From Vibrio pacinii DSM 19139 (GTDB taxonomy: Bacteria; Pseudomonadota; Gammaproteobacteria; Enterobacterales; Vibrionaceae): 64,000 bases of DNA. The number at the start of each line of letters is the position of its first letter. Position 1 is the stretch's first letter. A program made the position numbers and the translations under genes. The notes under the pieces are model-generated. The model was not told the origin of the DNA, made no database searches, and worked only from the letters and a program-made list of their open reading frames with translations. The stretch lies in assembly GCF_000711795.1 (NCBI RefSeq), contig NZ_JONH01000021.1, forward strand, positions 1-64,000. The letters are read 5' to 3'. Positions 9,585 through 19,465 of this stretch are shown piece by piece.

Positions 9585-9753
9585 AACGAATAAAAAGTAA
9601 GGCGTATCAGTATTTTAGTGCCAACTTTTGATTCCCGACAAGGAATCGGCGGATAGTAAACTTTACGCCTCAATAAGTATATTACCTCACATTTCGCCCT
9701 ACCCCTTTGGAGTAGCATTATTGCAAATTCAAATAATAGTGTAGGAAAGGATT
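9585..9753 (+). promoter_or_regulatory. Upstream region of dcuB with inverted repeats
   Basis: This 169-nt gap contains AGGCGTA (9600-9606) paired with TACGCCT (9664-9670), an inner hairpin GATTCC/GGAATC (9630-9647), and TTGAT-TCCC-GACAA at 9628-9641, which matches 8 of 10 fixed positions of the FNR site. Anaerobic control by FNR would fit the gene, but the match is weak. Confidence 0.35.
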
Positions 9754-11079
9754 ATGTTTTATATTCATATGCTCCTGCTGTTGACGATTATCTTCATCGG
9801 TATTCGTCATGGCGGCATCGCATTTGGTTTGCTCGGCGGCCTAGGGGTTTCAATTCTCGCCTTTGTGTTTGGTGTTGCGCCTGGATCTCCACCAATCAGT
9901 GTTATGCTGATCATTCTCGCCGTTGTCGCGGCATCGGCAACATTAGAAGCCACTGGTGGTCTAAAACTATTGGTTCGCTTTGCCGAACGCTTGCTACGCA
10001 AACACCCAAACCAGATTGTTTTCTTAGGCCCGCTTTGTACCTATTCATTGACCGTGTTAGTCGGTACAGGTCACTCAGTCTATCCGCTCCTACCCGTGAT
10101 TTACGATGTCGCCTACAAAAAAGGCATCCGTCCAGAGCGTCCAATGGCGATGGCGACTGTTGCCTCTCAAATGGGTATTACTGCTAGCCCAATCGCCGCG
10201 GCCGCAGCGGTAGTGATGGCAACAGCCGCGGATAATCAACTTGATATTAGTTTAGGCAATGTCCTATTGGTGACGATTCCAGCGACTTTAATTGGTGTTC
10301 TGGTCGGTTGTACTTGGAGCCTTAAACGCGGCAAAGATCTAGCGCAAGATAGTCAGTTTGCCGAGCGCTGCCAAGATCCAGAATTTAAAGCCCAGCTTAT
10401 CGATAGCGATCAAGTCGAGGGACAAGAGAGTGAAGTGAGTAGCCAAGCGAAAAAAGGCTTAACCATCTTCCTCGCCGGTATTGTTACGGTTATTTTTGTC
10501 GCGATGTTTGGTAAAGATCTCTCACTGCTGCCACAGGGTGTCAAGATGTCGGTCGCGATTCAATTCTTGATGCTTTCCGTTGGTGCGTTGATTCTCCTCA
10601 CCACTAAGGTTGAGCCAAAAAAAATCGTCCACAGTAATGTGTTTATTGCGGGTATGACCGCCGTTGTGATCATCTTTGGTATTGCCTGGATGAGTGACAC
10701 GATTATTAGCTTCCACAAACCCTACTTGATTAGTTTGGTCAGTGATATTGTTGCAGCACATCCATGGACCTTTGCTATCGCAATGTTTGTCGTGTCGGTT
10801 TTTCTGAAGAGCCAAGCGGCCGTACTGACCATCATGTTGCCACTGGGTTTTACGATGGGCATTCCAGCGCCAGTACTGATCGGTGTACTACCAGCGTGTT
10901 ACGCCTATTTCTTCTTCCCCTTCTACCCAAGTGACCTGGCGGCAATCACTTTTGACCGCTCTGGGACAACGCAGATTGGTAAGTATGTGCTTAACCACAG
11001 TTTCTTATTACCCGGCTTTATTGGCGTCGTTACCGCCACCATCATTGGCTACCTACTTTCAACCATGTTAGTCAACTAA
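9754..11079 (+). CDS. dcuB: Anaerobic C4-dicarboxylate transporter DcuB
   Basis: Exchanges fumarate for succinate across the inner membrane during fumarate respiration, supplying FrdABCD (48.1-51.5 kb). The 441-residue protein has about 12 hydrophobic segments and shares with E. coli DcuB the stretches GGIAFGLLGG, VVAASATLEATGG, GTGHSVYPLLPVIYDVA, IRPERPMA, YPSDLAAI and FDRSGTTQIG, and the closing NHSFLLPG region. DcuA cannot be fully excluded by eye. The ATG at 9754 follows an AGGAAAGG box. Confidence 0.9.
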   Translation: MFYIHMLLLLTIIFIGIRHGGIAFGLLGGLGVSILAFVFGVAPGSPPISVMLIILAVVAASATLEATGGLKLLVRFAERLLRKHPNQIVFLGPLCTYSLTVLVGTGHSVYPLLPVIYDVAYKKGIRPERPMAMATVASQMGITASPIAAAAAVVMATAADNQLDISLGNVLLVTIPATLIGVLVGCTWSLKRGKDLAQDSQFAERCQDPEFKAQLIDSDQVEGQESEVSSQAKKGLTIFLAGIVTVIFVAMFGKDLSLLPQGVKMSVAIQFLMLSVGALILLTTKVEPKKIVHSNVFIAGMTAVVIIFGIAWMSDTIISFHKPYLISLVSDIVAAHPWTFAIAMFVVSVFLKSQAAVLTIMLPLGFTMGIPAPVLIGVLPACYAYFFFPFYPSDLAAITFDRSGTTQIGKYVLNHSFLLPGFIGVVTATIIGYLLSTMLVN

Positions 11080-11098
11080 CAAGCTCGCCGTCAGCAAC

Positions 11099-11132
11099 AA
11101 AAAAGCCAGTTGGTTCCCCAACTGGCTTTTTT
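11099..11132. terminator. Bidirectional terminator between dcuB and pfkA
   Basis: Perfect stem GCCAGTTGG (11105-11113) / CCAACTGGC (11118-11126), TTCC loop, flanked by A6 and T6, so it works for both convergent genes. Confidence 0.92.
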
Positions 11133-11154
11133 AGATTCAAGCTTTAATGCTGAA

Positions 11155-12117
11155 TTAGAATAGCTCTTCAGCTACCTTATATAGGTCTTCACGTACCGGA
11201 CGCTTCATGTTCTCAATCGCATCGATGATATCGTGGTGAACAAGCTGCTCTTTCTGAATACCGACACAACGACCGCCATGACCTTCCATCAATAGATGAA
11301 CAGCGTAGTTACCCATGCGAGACGCAAGTACACGGTCAAACGCAGTTGGACGACCACCACGTTGAATGTGGCCAAGAACCGTCGCGCGAGTTTCACGACC
11401 TGTTGCCGTTTCAATCTCTTTTGCCAGTTCGTTAGCATCCATCATCAGCTCAGTCAGGGCGATAATCGCGTGCTTTTTGCCTTTCGCAATACCGTCTTGG
11501 ATGTTACCGATTAACTTCTCTTTATCGAGACCCGTTTCTGGTGTGATGATGTACTCACAACCACCCGCAATAGCAGACATCAGAGTCAGATCACCACAGT
11601 GACGGCCCATGATCTCAACAATAGAAATGCGTTGGTGAGAAGATGACGTATCACGCAGACGGTCAATCGCATCAATCACGGTATTCAATGCCGTCAGGTA
11701 CCCGATCGTGTAATCGGTACCCGCTATATCATTATCGATAGTGCCTGGCAGACCAATACATGGGTAACCCATTTCTGTCAGCTTTTTTGCCCCCATGTAA
11801 GAGCCATCACCACCAATAACGACCAGTGCTTCAATGCCGTGCTTCTGGAGGTTATCAATCGCTTTTTGACGCACTTCCACTTCTTTAAATTCAGGAAAAC
11901 GCGCTGAACCTAGGAAAGTACCGCCTTTGTTGATCACATCAGACACACTTGAACGGTCTAGCTTTTCGATACGGTTTTCGTATAAGCCCAAGTAACCATC
12001 AAATACACCGAAAACTTCTAATCCTTCAGAAAGTGCGGTACGAACTACGCCACGAACTGCTGCGTTCATGCCTGGAGCGTCACCACCACTTGTCAAAACA
12101 CCGATCTTCTTAATCAT
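11155..12117 (-). CDS. pfkA: ATP-dependent 6-phosphofructokinase I
   Basis: Catalyses the committed step of glycolysis. The 320-residue protein has the ATP loop [20 protein letters not shown], the catalytic GTIDNDI motif (Asp127/Asp129 region) and MGRHCGDL for fructose-6-phosphate binding. The ATG at 12117 (MIKKIGVL) is preceded by GAGG with a proper spacer; a GTG two codons upstream would overlap that box and is rejected. It follows fieF on the same strand, but a 270-bp gap with hairpins suggests its own promoter. Confidence 0.97.
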   Translation of the reverse strand: MIKKIGVLTSGGDAPGMNAAVRGVVRTALSEGLEVFGVFDGYLGLYENRIEKLDRSSVSDVINKGGTFLGSARFPEFKEVEVRQKAIDNLQKHGIEALVVIGGDGSYMGAKKLTEMGYPCIGLPGTIDNDIAGTDYTIGYLTALNTVIDAIDRLRDTSSSHQRISIVEIMGRHCGDLTLMSAIAGGCEYIITPETGLDKEKLIGNIQDGIAKGKKHAIIALTELMMDANELAKEIETATGRETRATVLGHIQRGGRPTAFDRVLASRMGNYAVHLLMEGHGGRCVGIQKEQLVHHDIIDAIENMKRPVREDLYKVAEELF

Positions 12118-12386
12118 GCTCACCCTCGATATTTGGGAATCTTATTTCAATTTTTACGTCGGTTGCTTTCATACAAGCCACCAACAAAATTCCTTTAATT
12201 GTGTAATATGTTACCTTTCCCCGAAAGGAATACTACTTTTATTTGTAGTAATTTATGTAACTTTTCTACTTATGTAAGAGTATTACAGCTTTGCTGATTT
12301 ACTTAATTGATACATATCAGGAACAGCGTTAAAAGTGTTTACGCTGAAAAGATAGCCAATAAGTCACGATTTGTCGCGATTCTATA
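12118..12386 (-). promoter_or_regulatory. pfkA upstream region with hairpins and direct repeats
   Basis: The fieF-pfkA gap contains a hairpin CCTTTC-CCC-GAAAGG (12214-12228), an inverted repeat TACTAC/GTAGTA with an 8-nt loop (12231-12250), and two direct repeats TTATGTAA at 12253-12260 and 12270-12277, 17 nt apart. No named regulator site is recognised, and no terminator for fieF is seen. Confidence 0.4.
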
Positions 12387-13295
12387 TTACCAATCTTGCG
12401 CCTTTTGCTTTTTCTCTGCACCGAGAACCACTGAATACGGATCCTGATGAATGAGTACATCTGAATCGGGGAAGAGTTCAAGCAGTTTGTCTTCCACTTC
12501 ATCAGATATTCGATGCGCCTCAAGCAATGGCATTTGATCTTCTAATTCTAAATGCAACTGAATAAAACGGGTTGGTCCCGATATGCGCGTTCTGAGTTGG
12601 TGTACCCCAAGAACCCCTTCGACTTGCAAGCTGGTTTCGCGGATAGCACGCAGTTCACTGTCAGGCAATTTACGATCCAATAAGGTTTGAGTTGCTTCTC
12701 GCACCATCTGAATAGCGCTGTAGAGGATAAAGATACCAATCCCCACCGCAAATAGTGCATCGGCTTGCGTCACCCCAAACCAACTTAGGCCGAGCGCCAA
12801 CATAATGGCCGCATTCATATATAAGTCAGATTGGTAGTGCAGCGAGTCAGCGGCAATGGCCTGACTGCCAGTTTTCTTCACCACATGCTTTTGGAATGAG
12901 ACCAAACCGAAGGTCACTACCATCGCAAATAGGCTAACATACACGCCGTATTCTGGCGATTGCAGCTCATGCGGTCTAAAGAATCGGTCGATACCATTAA
13001 GAATAAGAAACACCGCTGAACCCGAGATGAACATGGCTTGAGCTAAAGCAGCCAGCGACTCGGCCTTACCATGACCAAACGTATGTTCACGATCTGCCGG
13101 TTGTAATGAATAACGCACCACCACCACATTGACCAACGACGCGGCAATATCAAGCATTGAATCGATTAAAGAGGCCAACAAACTCACCGAACCTGTCGCC
13201 CACCAAGCCCCGACTTTGACCACCAACAAAAGCGTCGCGACGATCGTGGCGGTCCACGCTGCCATCGTGACTAAACGTGCATATTCTTGTTTCAT
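12387..13295 (-). CDS. fieF: Cation-efflux pump FieF (CDF family)
   Basis: A proton-coupled exporter of divalent metals (Fe2+, Zn2+) in the inner membrane. The 302-residue protein has six hydrophobic segments and keeps the transport-site residues Asp45 and Asp49 (SLIDSMLD) and His153 and Asp157 ([11 protein letters not shown]), plus HTFGHGKAE. The C-terminal cytoplasmic domain contains the HQLRTRISG dimer region. It lies between cpxP and pfkA, as in E. coli. Confidence 0.93.
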   Translation of the reverse strand: MKQEYARLVTMAAWTATIVATLLLVVKVGAWWATGSVSLLASLIDSMLDIAASLVNVVVVRYSLQPADREHTFGHGKAESLAALAQAMFISGSAVFLILNGIDRFFRPHELQSPEYGVYVSLFAMVVTFGLVSFQKHVVKKTGSQAIAADSLHYQSDLYMNAAIMLALGLSWFGVTQADALFAVGIGIFILYSAIQMVREATQTLLDRKLPDSELRAIRETSLQVEGVLGVHQLRTRISGPTRFIQLHLELEDQMPLLEAHRISDEVEDKLLELFPDSDVLIHQDPYSVVLGAEKKQKAQDW

Positions 13296-13348
13296 AGCGC
13301 TTTGATTAGTAAACGAACATTGACTGAGTATAACCTGTCATTGAGCGA

Positions 13349-13380
13349 ATAAAAATGGCGACCTCAAGGCCGCCATCAAT
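13349..13380 (-). terminator. Terminator downstream of cpxP
   Basis: Minus-strand stem ATGGCG/CGCCAT (13371-13376 with 13355-13360), extended by a partly paired inner part, followed by TTTTTATT. Confidence 0.75.
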
Positions 13381-13407
13381 GGTTTGTCTGCAACAGGGTA
13401 ACAACGA

Positions 13408-13911
13408 TTAACTATTCAAGCGTTGCTGCATTTTTTCACTGCACTGCGCTGAACGCTGTTGTTGCAGCTCAACGAATTGGGATTTTTGCTCTGGCGTTAA
13501 AATGCTCAGCATCTGATGTTGCTTCTCTAGCATCTTCACTTTACGTTCGGTCTGCTGCTCAACCATTTGCTTGGCGAGCTCATTGGCTGCGGCTTGATCA
13601 AAGTTGTCAGCCAAGATCAGTTGTTGCACTTGCGCTTGGTGAGCCTGTCTTTGTGCTTGGCGCGCCTCAGCGTTTTGTTTAAATTCAGCCTTCATCGCCT
13701 GCTTTCCTTCACTGCGCATCTGCTTAAGCTGGTCTTGCTGCGCATTGGTCAAATCGAGCTGACGCATGATGCCTCGATCAACACCTGAGCCGCATTGTTC
13801 AGGGCCACCTCGCTGATGATCTTTGCCACCAAAAGCCCATGCGCTTGCGGTGCCTAATGTTAATGGAACAACAACAGCGGCCAATACTAGTTTTTTTGTC
13901 ATTTTCATCAT
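13408..13911 (-). CDS. cpxP: Periplasmic stress adaptor/chaperone CpxP
   Basis: CpxP binds the CpxA sensor and damps the envelope stress response while escorting misfolded proteins to proteolysis. The 167-residue protein has a signal peptide (MMKMTKKLVLAAVVVPLTLG, cleavage after ASAWA) and the two LTxxQ motifs, LTNAQQ and LTPEQK, on a Gln/Lys-rich helical core. The ATG near 13911 has an AGGG box 5 nt upstream; an earlier GTG in the same frame is rejected because it would put 13 residues before the signal peptide. The divergent cpxRA operon shares the CpxR box at 14002. Confidence 0.9.
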   Translation of the reverse strand: MMKMTKKLVLAAVVVPLTLGTASAWAFGGKDHQRGGPEQCGSGVDRGIMRQLDLTNAQQDQLKQMRSEGKQAMKAEFKQNAEARQAQRQAHQAQVQQLILADNFDQAAANELAKQMVEQQTERKVKMLEKQHQMLSILTPEQKSQFVELQQQRSAQCSEKMQQRLNS

Positions 13912-13980
13912 CGTACCCTTTTCACTTATCAATCGACTTGCTGCCTTCACAGCGCTTAAGCTTAGAATACGATCTGCTGA

Positions 13981-14016
13981 GTAAAGTAACGTTTAGCGAG
14001 CGTAAAGAATCGTAAA
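13981..14016. promoter_or_regulatory. CpxR-binding sites between cpxP and cpxR
   Basis: GTAAA-GAATC-GTAAA at 14002-14016 is a perfect match to the known CpxR box (two GTAAA spaced by 5). A weaker copy, GTAAA-gtaac-GTTTA, lies at 13981-13995. Both sit in the 180-bp gap between the divergent genes, indicating autoregulation of cpxRA and Cpx control of cpxP. Confidence 0.88.
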
Positions 14017-14091
14017 GAGCGACATTAGGCCTAAATCAAACCGATAAATCGCAGTACTATGTAAACTGTCCAAACCACAGAGAATCTTGCT

Positions 14092-14787
14092 ATGCCACAC
14101 ATCCTACTTATTGATGACGATACCGAGCTGACGGCACTACTCAAAGAAGTGCTCTCATTTGAAGGCTTTGACGTATCTGAAGCCAATAATGGCGAGCAAG
14201 GACTCGATCAGCTCAGTGCCGATATTGATTTGGTACTACTTGATGTCATGATGCCGAAACTCAATGGTATGGAAACCTTAAAACGATTACGCGAAACGTG
14301 GCAAACGCCGGTCTTAATGCTGACGGCAAAAGGGGAAGAGATCGACCGAGTCATTGGCCTTGAACTGGGGGCGGATGACTACCTACCGAAGCCCTTTAGC
14401 GATAGAGAACTGCTAGCACGCATTCGCGCAATCTTACGTCGCACTCAGTACAGTGCAGAAAACAAAGCCAACAAAGCGCCCGACTGCATTGAATATCAAG
14501 ACATTCAAGTGTATCCCGGTAAACAAGAAGCCTACTGCCAAGGACAACTGATCGAGCTGACCACCACCGAATTTGCGTTGTTAAGCCACTTTATTCAACA
14601 CCCTGGCCAAACGGTCACTAAGCAAACATTGAGTTTAGATGTATTGGGCAAGCGCCTAGCCGCGTTTGATCGCGCCATCGACATGCATGTTTCTAATTTA
14701 CGCAAAAAGCTGCCAGAACGTGCAGATGGAAAATCGCGCATTAAAACCTTACGTGGACGTGGCTACCTATTGATCGAGGAGGATTGA
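14092..14787 (+). CDS. cpxR: Envelope stress response regulator CpxR
   Basis: OmpR-family response regulator of 231 residues. The receiver domain has the acidic pair in LLIDDDTE, phospho-acceptor Asp51 in LVLLDVMMP, the switch Thr in MLTAKGEE and Lys in YLPKPF. A winged-helix DNA-binding domain occupies the C-terminal half, with the TTTEFALL and LRKKLP segments. Its stop TGA overlaps the cpxA ATG, so the pair is translationally coupled. Confidence 0.96.
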   Translation: MPHILLIDDDTELTALLKEVLSFEGFDVSEANNGEQGLDQLSADIDLVLLDVMMPKLNGMETLKRLRETWQTPVLMLTAKGEEIDRVIGLELGADDYLPKPFSDRELLARIRAILRRTQYSAENKANKAPDCIEYQDIQVYPGKQEAYCQGQLIELTTTEFALLSHFIQHPGQTVTKQTLSLDVLGKRLAAFDRAIDMHVSNLRKKLPERADGKSRIKTLRGRGYLLIEED

Positions 14788-16172
14788 TGCGGCTACCTAA
14801 AATCACCAGTCTTTACGGGCGTATTTTTGCCATTTTCTGGCTGACGATGTTGTTGGTGTTGATTGCGGTACTCTCTTTGCCTCACCTAGACCCACGTAAA
14901 GCGCGCGACATTCCCGCCGATGACCTAGAGCGCTTAATCGAAGTCAAGACGAATACCGAACAGCGTTATGCTAATGAAACTAACCTCGGCCGAATTTTGT
15001 TTAAGCTTGAAGGTTCAAAGCGTGGTGGACGCGATGACAGGCCACGCTTTTTCGTCACCGATCTCGACGGCAATATTATGACCACTCAAGAGCGAAAAGA
15101 TTTTCGCTATCGCGCCCTACAAAACTTTATTACCAGTATCGACCTAACTGGCACACCACAGCAAAAGCTCTATGGTCACTACATGATCGCCGGGCCGCTG
15201 CCCATTCAGCTCGCCCAACAAGATCTATTGCTTTATGTCGGAATGAAATGGAATCAACCTCCGCCGTTTTTACTGCGCATGTTTGATAAGCCTCTACAAC
15301 TGTTGTTTGCCGTCATGCTGGTGAGCACACCTTTGCTATTGTGGCTTGCTTGGGCACTCAGTCAGCCAGCACGTAAGCTAGAGCGCGCCGCCAAACGCGT
15401 GGCGCAAGGTGAATTCGTTGTCGATCCTAGCCTTGAAAAAGGCACCAGTGAATTTCGCCAAGCGGGCGCCAGCTTCAACCAAATGGTCGAAGCGGTCAAT
15501 CAAATGATCTCTGGCCAACAACGTCTGCTGTCTGACATCTCTCATGAGCTGCGATCTCCTTTGACTCGATTGCGGATGGCCAATGCGCTTGCGACCCGCA
15601 AACAAGGCCAAAGCCCCGAACTAAGCCGAATTGATACTGAAGCGCAGCGGCTAGAACAAATGATCAGCGAGTTACTGGAGCTGTCGCGGATGCAAGTCGA
15701 TAGCCATTTAACCCGTGAACAGCAACCGATGACCAGCCTGTGGGAAGCTATTTTGTCAGATGCACAATTTGAAGCGCAGCAAATGAACAAAACATTCAGC
15801 TACAATGCCATTCCCGAAGAGATGATCTCGGGCAACCCTAAACTGTTGATGAGTGCGCTAGACAACGTAGTCCGTAATGCTATCTGCTATGGAAAAAGCC
15901 GGATTGACGTTGAGTTTACGGCTGCGGCGCAACAGCTCGTCATTAGTGTCGATGACGACGGTGAGGGCGTTCCTGAACAAGAACTGGAAGCCATCTTTCG
16001 CCCTTTTTATCGCGTTTCAACCGCGCGTGATCGTCATAGTGGTGGGACTGGCCTTGGCCTCGCCATTACCGAAAGTGCCATCAGGCAACACAGCGGCAGC
16101 ATTGTCGCCAAGCACAGTGCGTTGGGTGGGTTGCGTATTGAGATTGGTCTACCGCTAAGCACTGTGAGTTAA
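14787..16172 (+). CDS. cpxA: Envelope stress sensor histidine kinase CpxA
   Basis: Inner-membrane sensor kinase/phosphatase for CpxR, 461 residues. Transmembrane helix 1 is about 13-33, a periplasmic domain follows to about 168, helix 2 is about 170-191, then a HAMP linker, the H box [15 protein letters not shown] with phospho-His253, and an ATPase domain with N box ([11 protein letters not shown]), G1 (DDDGEGVP) and G2 (SGGTGLGLA). The ATG at 14787 overlaps the cpxR stop (TGATG) and has GAGGAGG ahead of it; a TTG one codon earlier is rejected. Confidence 0.95.
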   Translation: MRLPKITSLYGRIFAIFWLTMLLVLIAVLSLPHLDPRKARDIPADDLERLIEVKTNTEQRYANETNLGRILFKLEGSKRGGRDDRPRFFVTDLDGNIMTTQERKDFRYRALQNFITSIDLTGTPQQKLYGHYMIAGPLPIQLAQQDLLLYVGMKWNQPPPFLLRMFDKPLQLLFAVMLVSTPLLLWLAWALSQPARKLERAAKRVAQGEFVVDPSLEKGTSEFRQAGASFNQMVEAVNQMISGQQRLLSDISHELRSPLTRLRMANALATRKQGQSPELSRIDTEAQRLEQMISELLELSRMQVDSHLTREQQPMTSLWEAILSDAQFEAQQMNKTFSYNAIPEEMISGNPKLLMSALDNVVRNAICYGKSRIDVEFTAAAQQLVISVDDDGEGVPEQELEAIFRPFYRVSTARDRHSGGTGLGLAITESAIRQHSGSIVAKHSALGGLRIEIGLPLSTVS

Positions 16173-16261
16173 TGCCGCAGAAAAGTTCACTCGATACTTG
16201 GCGGCGATCCCTCGCCGCCTTATACTTTGCTTCCTTAACTCACGTCATAAAGAATCGCATC

Positions 16262-16738
16262 ATGTTTGATATCGCTTTATATGAGCCAGAAATCGCCCCT
16301 AACACTGGTAACATCATTCGCCTGAGTGCCAACTGTGGTGCCAACCTTCACTTGATTGAACCATTAGGGTTTGATTTAGAAGAGAAAAAAGTGCGCCGTG
16401 CTGGCCTTGATTACCATGACCTTGCGCGCGTTACTCGCCATAAAGACTATCAAGCGTTTATTGATTACCTTGAGGCTGAACGCAAGCAATACCGCATTTT
16501 CGCCTGCACCACCAAAACGACAGGTCATCATGTCGATGCCGACTTCCAACCAGGCGATGTCCTGCTTTTCGGCCCAGAGACCCGCGGTCTTCCTGCCGAA
16601 CTGATAGAGAGTATGCCGATGGCGCAACGTATCCGTATTCCAATGATGCCAGATGCGCGTAGCTTAAACTTGTCTAACGCCGTCGCGATTATTGCTTTTG
16701 AAGCCTGGCGCCAGATGGGCTTTGAAGGCGCGCAGTAG
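16262..16738 (+). CDS. trmL: tRNA (cytidine(34)-2'-O)-methyltransferase TrmL
   Basis: A SPOUT methyltransferase that 2'-O-methylates the wobble base of certain tRNA-Leu species. The 158-residue protein opens [20 protein letters not shown] and has the knot motifs [25 protein letters not shown] and [11 protein letters not shown]. The open frame reaches upstream to 16172, but the ATG at 16262 matches the family N-terminus. It lies 89 nt after cpxA on the same strand and ends in a terminator. Confidence 0.94.
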   Translation: MFDIALYEPEIAPNTGNIIRLSANCGANLHLIEPLGFDLEEKKVRRAGLDYHDLARVTRHKDYQAFIDYLEAERKQYRIFACTTKTTGHHVDADFQPGDVLLFGPETRGLPAELIESMPMAQRIRIPMMPDARSLNLSNAVAIIAFEAWRQMGFEGAQ

Positions 16739-16750
16739 GGGGAAATATTA

Positions 16751-16789
16751 AAGGGTTGGCACTACATAGTGACAACCCTTTTCTTTTTA
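16751..16789 (+). terminator. Terminator after trmL
   Basis: Stem AAGGGTTG-G-CAC / GTG-A-CAACCCTT with a TACATA loop, followed by TTCTTTTTA. The stem is nearly the same as the one after coaA. Confidence 0.85.
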
Positions 16790-16856
16790 TAACAAACAAG
16801 CCTGACAACAACTTTCGAGCGTTGCTCTGCTAGCCTTCGAAAGGCGGAGCCCCTCT

Positions 16857-17873
16857 CTATGGGCGAGCAACAAAGCCGACAGCTTGGTACGCTTGCTTCA
16901 ATGTTTCAGCAGCGCGAGCCGATGCTTTCTCTGCACCTTGCTTCATCACCTGATCCATATAAGCGCGATCTGCGCGAATACGACGATATTCAGCTTGAAT
17001 TGGCTCAAGCATCGCGACCAGCGCTTCACCAACATCTTTCTTGAATGGGCCGTACATTTCCACGCCTTGATATTGCGCTTCGATCTGTTCAAAGCTCAAT
17101 CCGCTAGCGGCAGAGTAAAGACTCATTAGGTTCGAGATACCCGCTTTGTTGTCCCAATCCGCCGCAATACGTGGTGGCGTTTCGGTATCAGTTTGCGCCT
17201 TGTTGATCTTCTTCAAGATAGACTTAGGCTCTTCGAGTAAGGTGATGACATTCTTGCGGTTATCATCAGACTTCGACATCTTCTTAGTCGCATCCTGCAA
17301 GCTCATCACGCGGGCATTGACCGTTGGAATGTAAGGCTCTGGTACGGTAAAGATTGGGCTTTCAGGCGAATAGATGTTGTTAAAACGCGTCGCAATATCA
17401 CGTGCTAACTCTAAGTGCTGCTTCTGGTCATTGCCAACGGGGACTTGGTGGGCACCGTAAAGCAGAATATCTGCCGCCATTAATACCGGGTAGCCAAATA
17501 GGCCAGCATTAACGTCATTGGCATAACGAGCAGATTTGTCTTTAAACTGAGTCATACGGCTCAGCTCACCCATTTGGGTATAACAGTTAAGAAGCCAACC
17601 AAGTTGAGCATGCTCAGGGACGTGTGACTGAACAAATAGCGTGCTCTTTTTCGGGTCAACACCAACAGCGAGGCAGATTGCGAGTGCGTCTAGCGTCGCT
17701 TCATGCAAAGACTTAGGATCTTGACGAACCGTAATCGCATGAAGGTCAACAACGCAATACTGGCAATCATAATCGTCTTGCATCTGTTGCCATTGACGTA
17801 GAGCACCCAAGTAGTTACCGATACTTAGTTCACCTGACGGTTGAACACCACTCAATACAATGGGTTTGCTCAT
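16857..17873 (-). CDS. trpS: Tryptophanyl-tRNA synthetase
   Basis: Charges tRNA-Trp. The 338-residue class Ic enzyme has the HIGH-equivalent [11 protein letters not shown] near residues 12-22 and the KMSKS loop KKMSKSDDN near residue 198, with the [15 protein letters not shown] segment between them. It is the last gene of the dam-rpe-gph-trpS series, but a terminator separates it from gph, so it probably also has its own promoter. Confidence 0.97.
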   Translation of the reverse strand: MSKPIVLSGVQPSGELSIGNYLGALRQWQQMQDDYDCQYCVVDLHAITVRQDPKSLHEATLDALAICLAVGVDPKKSTLFVQSHVPEHAQLGWLLNCYTQMGELSRMTQFKDKSARYANDVNAGLFGYPVLMAADILLYGAHQVPVGNDQKQHLELARDIATRFNNIYSPESPIFTVPEPYIPTVNARVMSLQDATKKMSKSDDNRKNVITLLEEPKSILKKINKAQTDTETPPRIAADWDNKAGISNLMSLYSAASGLSFEQIEAQYQGVEMYGPFKKDVGEALVAMLEPIQAEYRRIRADRAYMDQVMKQGAEKASARAAETLKQAYQAVGFVARP

Positions 17874-17908
17874 TAGAATGATTCCTTTGACTTCTTAAGA
17901 TAAATAAT

Positions 17909-17941
17909 GAAAAACCGTGCAGCGACGTGTGCACGGTTTTC
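17909..17941 (-). terminator. Terminator between gph and trpS
   Basis: Near-perfect stem AAAACCGTGCA / TGCACGGTTTT around a 9-nt loop, with T-rich flanks on the minus strand. It would end transcription from dam-rpe-gph just before trpS. Confidence 0.85.
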
Positions 17942-17985
17942 CAGTGTACTCATTAACGAGTATTTTGGAAGACCTTTTGTCGCGC

Positions 17986-18666
17986 TTATGCGTAAACCGC
18001 TACCGCTTCAACAAGATCTGCGATGCTGTCGGCGACAAAGTCTGGCTTGGCGTTTGCGATTGGCTCACCATGGTTGTAACCATAAGTTAAACCAAACGAG
18101 TGACAACCCGCATTTTTTGCCGCTTTAATATCGTTGCTCGAATCACCCACCATCAGCATTTCACTTGGCTGGCAGTTGTGTTTCTCGAGCAACCAGTTTA
18201 GCGCCATTGGGTTGGGTTTCTTTTCCGGGAAGGTATCGCCACCGATCACATCGACAAAATATTTGTCGATGTCGTGTTTGGCTAATACGTCTGGAACAAA
18301 CTTAGACGGCTTGTTGGTCACTAAGGCCATGGTAAAACCAGCCTGGTCAAGTGCGGCTAATGTCTCTTTAACATGTGGATAAAGGTGGCTAAGTTTATGA
18401 CCACTCTTATCGTAGTAATCATCAAACAGCTCTCGCGCTTTAACCAGTAGCTCAGGTGCTAGACTTGGGTCTACCGTTAAGCTTCGACTTAGCGAGCGGC
18501 CAATCAATACATCGGCACCATTACCCACGTAATCACGCACTTGTGTTTCAGTTACTGCAGGGAAGCCAAGCGCTTGCACAGCTTGATCAGCAGCAACCGC
18601 CAAATCAGGTACGCTATCAAGCAGCGTACCGTCTAAATCGAAAGCGATCAGTTTAATATTGCTCAT
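17986..18666 (-). CDS. gph: Phosphoglycolate phosphatase
   Basis: A HAD-family phosphatase of 226 residues that removes 2-phosphoglycolate arising from DNA repair. HAD motif I is FDLDGTLLDS, motif II is VTNKP, and motifs III/IV are around KKPNPMAL and MVGDSSNDIKAAKNAG. It starts 4 nt after the rpe stop codon, so the two are probably translationally coupled. Confidence 0.94.
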   Translation of the reverse strand: MSNIKLIAFDLDGTLLDSVPDLAVAADQAVQALGFPAVTETQVRDYVGNGADVLIGRSLSRSLTVDPSLAPELLVKARELFDDYYDKSGHKLSHLYPHVKETLAALDQAGFTMALVTNKPSKFVPDVLAKHDIDKYFVDVIGGDTFPEKKPNPMALNWLLEKHNCQPSEMLMVGDSSNDIKAAKNAGCHSFGLTYGYNHGEPIANAKPDFVADSIADLVEAVAVYA

Positions 18667-18670
18667 TAAA

Positions 18671-19342
18671 TTACTTTACCTGCGCTAATTGTTCGCGCAT
18701 TTGATCAATGACTTGTTGATAATCAGGTTGATTAAAAATCGCCGAACCGGCAACGAACATATCCGCTCCTGCTTCAGCAATCTCTTTAATGTTGTCCACT
18801 TTAACCCCACCATCGATTTCCAAACGAATATCGCGGCCCGACTCATCAATCATTTTACGTACTGCACGCAGCTTATCTAACGTTTTCGGAATAAATGACT
18901 GGCCACCAAAGCCTGGGTTAACCGACATCAGTAGAATCATATCCACTTTATCCATGATGAACTCGAGATGCGACAGCGGAGTCGCAGGGTTTAACACCAC
19001 ACCCGCTTTACAGCCGTTCTCTTTGATCAGTTGCAAGGTACGGTCAACGTGTTCAGACGCTTCGATATGGAAAGTGATCATCGATGCACCAGCTTTGGCA
19101 AAATCAGGCACAAGACGGTCAACCGGTTTCACCATCAGGTGTACATCGATAGGTGCGGTAATGCCGTAATCGCGCAAGGCTTGACAGATTGGCGCGCCGA
19201 AAGTCAGGTTGGGTACGTAGTGGTTGTCCATTACGTCAAAGTGAACCACATCCGCCCCTGCTGCGAGAACTTTTTCAACATCCTCGCCAAGGCGAGCCAT
19301 ATCAGCAGACAGAATCGATGGAGCGATAAGGAAATCTTTCAT
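18671..19342 (-). CDS. rpe: Ribulose-phosphate 3-epimerase
   Basis: Interconverts ribulose 5-phosphate and xylulose 5-phosphate in the pentose phosphate pathway. The 223-residue TIM barrel has [14 protein letters not shown], the metal-binding [12 protein letters not shown] and DVHLM segments, [14 protein letters not shown] and the phosphate-binding IDGGV and GSAIF. It is placed between dam and gph as in enteric bacteria, with an AGGTCAGGT box before its ATG. Confidence 0.96.
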   Translation of the reverse strand: MKDFLIAPSILSADMARLGEDVEKVLAAGADVVHFDVMDNHYVPNLTFGAPICQALRDYGITAPIDVHLMVKPVDRLVPDFAKAGASMITFHIEASEHVDRTLQLIKENGCKAGVVLNPATPLSHLEFIMDKVDMILLMSVNPGFGGQSFIPKTLDKLRAVRKMIDESGRDIRLEIDGGVKVDNIKEIAEAGADMFVAGSAIFNQPDYQQVIDQMREQLAQVK

Positions 19343-19465
19343 ACCTGACCTCTAGTATTAATTGGCATCATTGCACACAAAAGAGAAACTCCGCGAACAG
19401 AGTATTTTGCGCGCAATTCTACCTAAGCTAGCGGTAAGAATATAGCCAAGCGTGAGGAAATGTGA

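Noticed and set aside
16812..16845. Inverted repeat CTTTCGA/TCGAAAG after trpS as a terminator
   Set aside because: No T run follows the stem on the minus strand, so terminator function is not supported.
18789..19169. 126-codon plus-strand open frame within rpe
   Set aside because: It lies entirely opposite the rpe coding sequence and reflects its codon usage.
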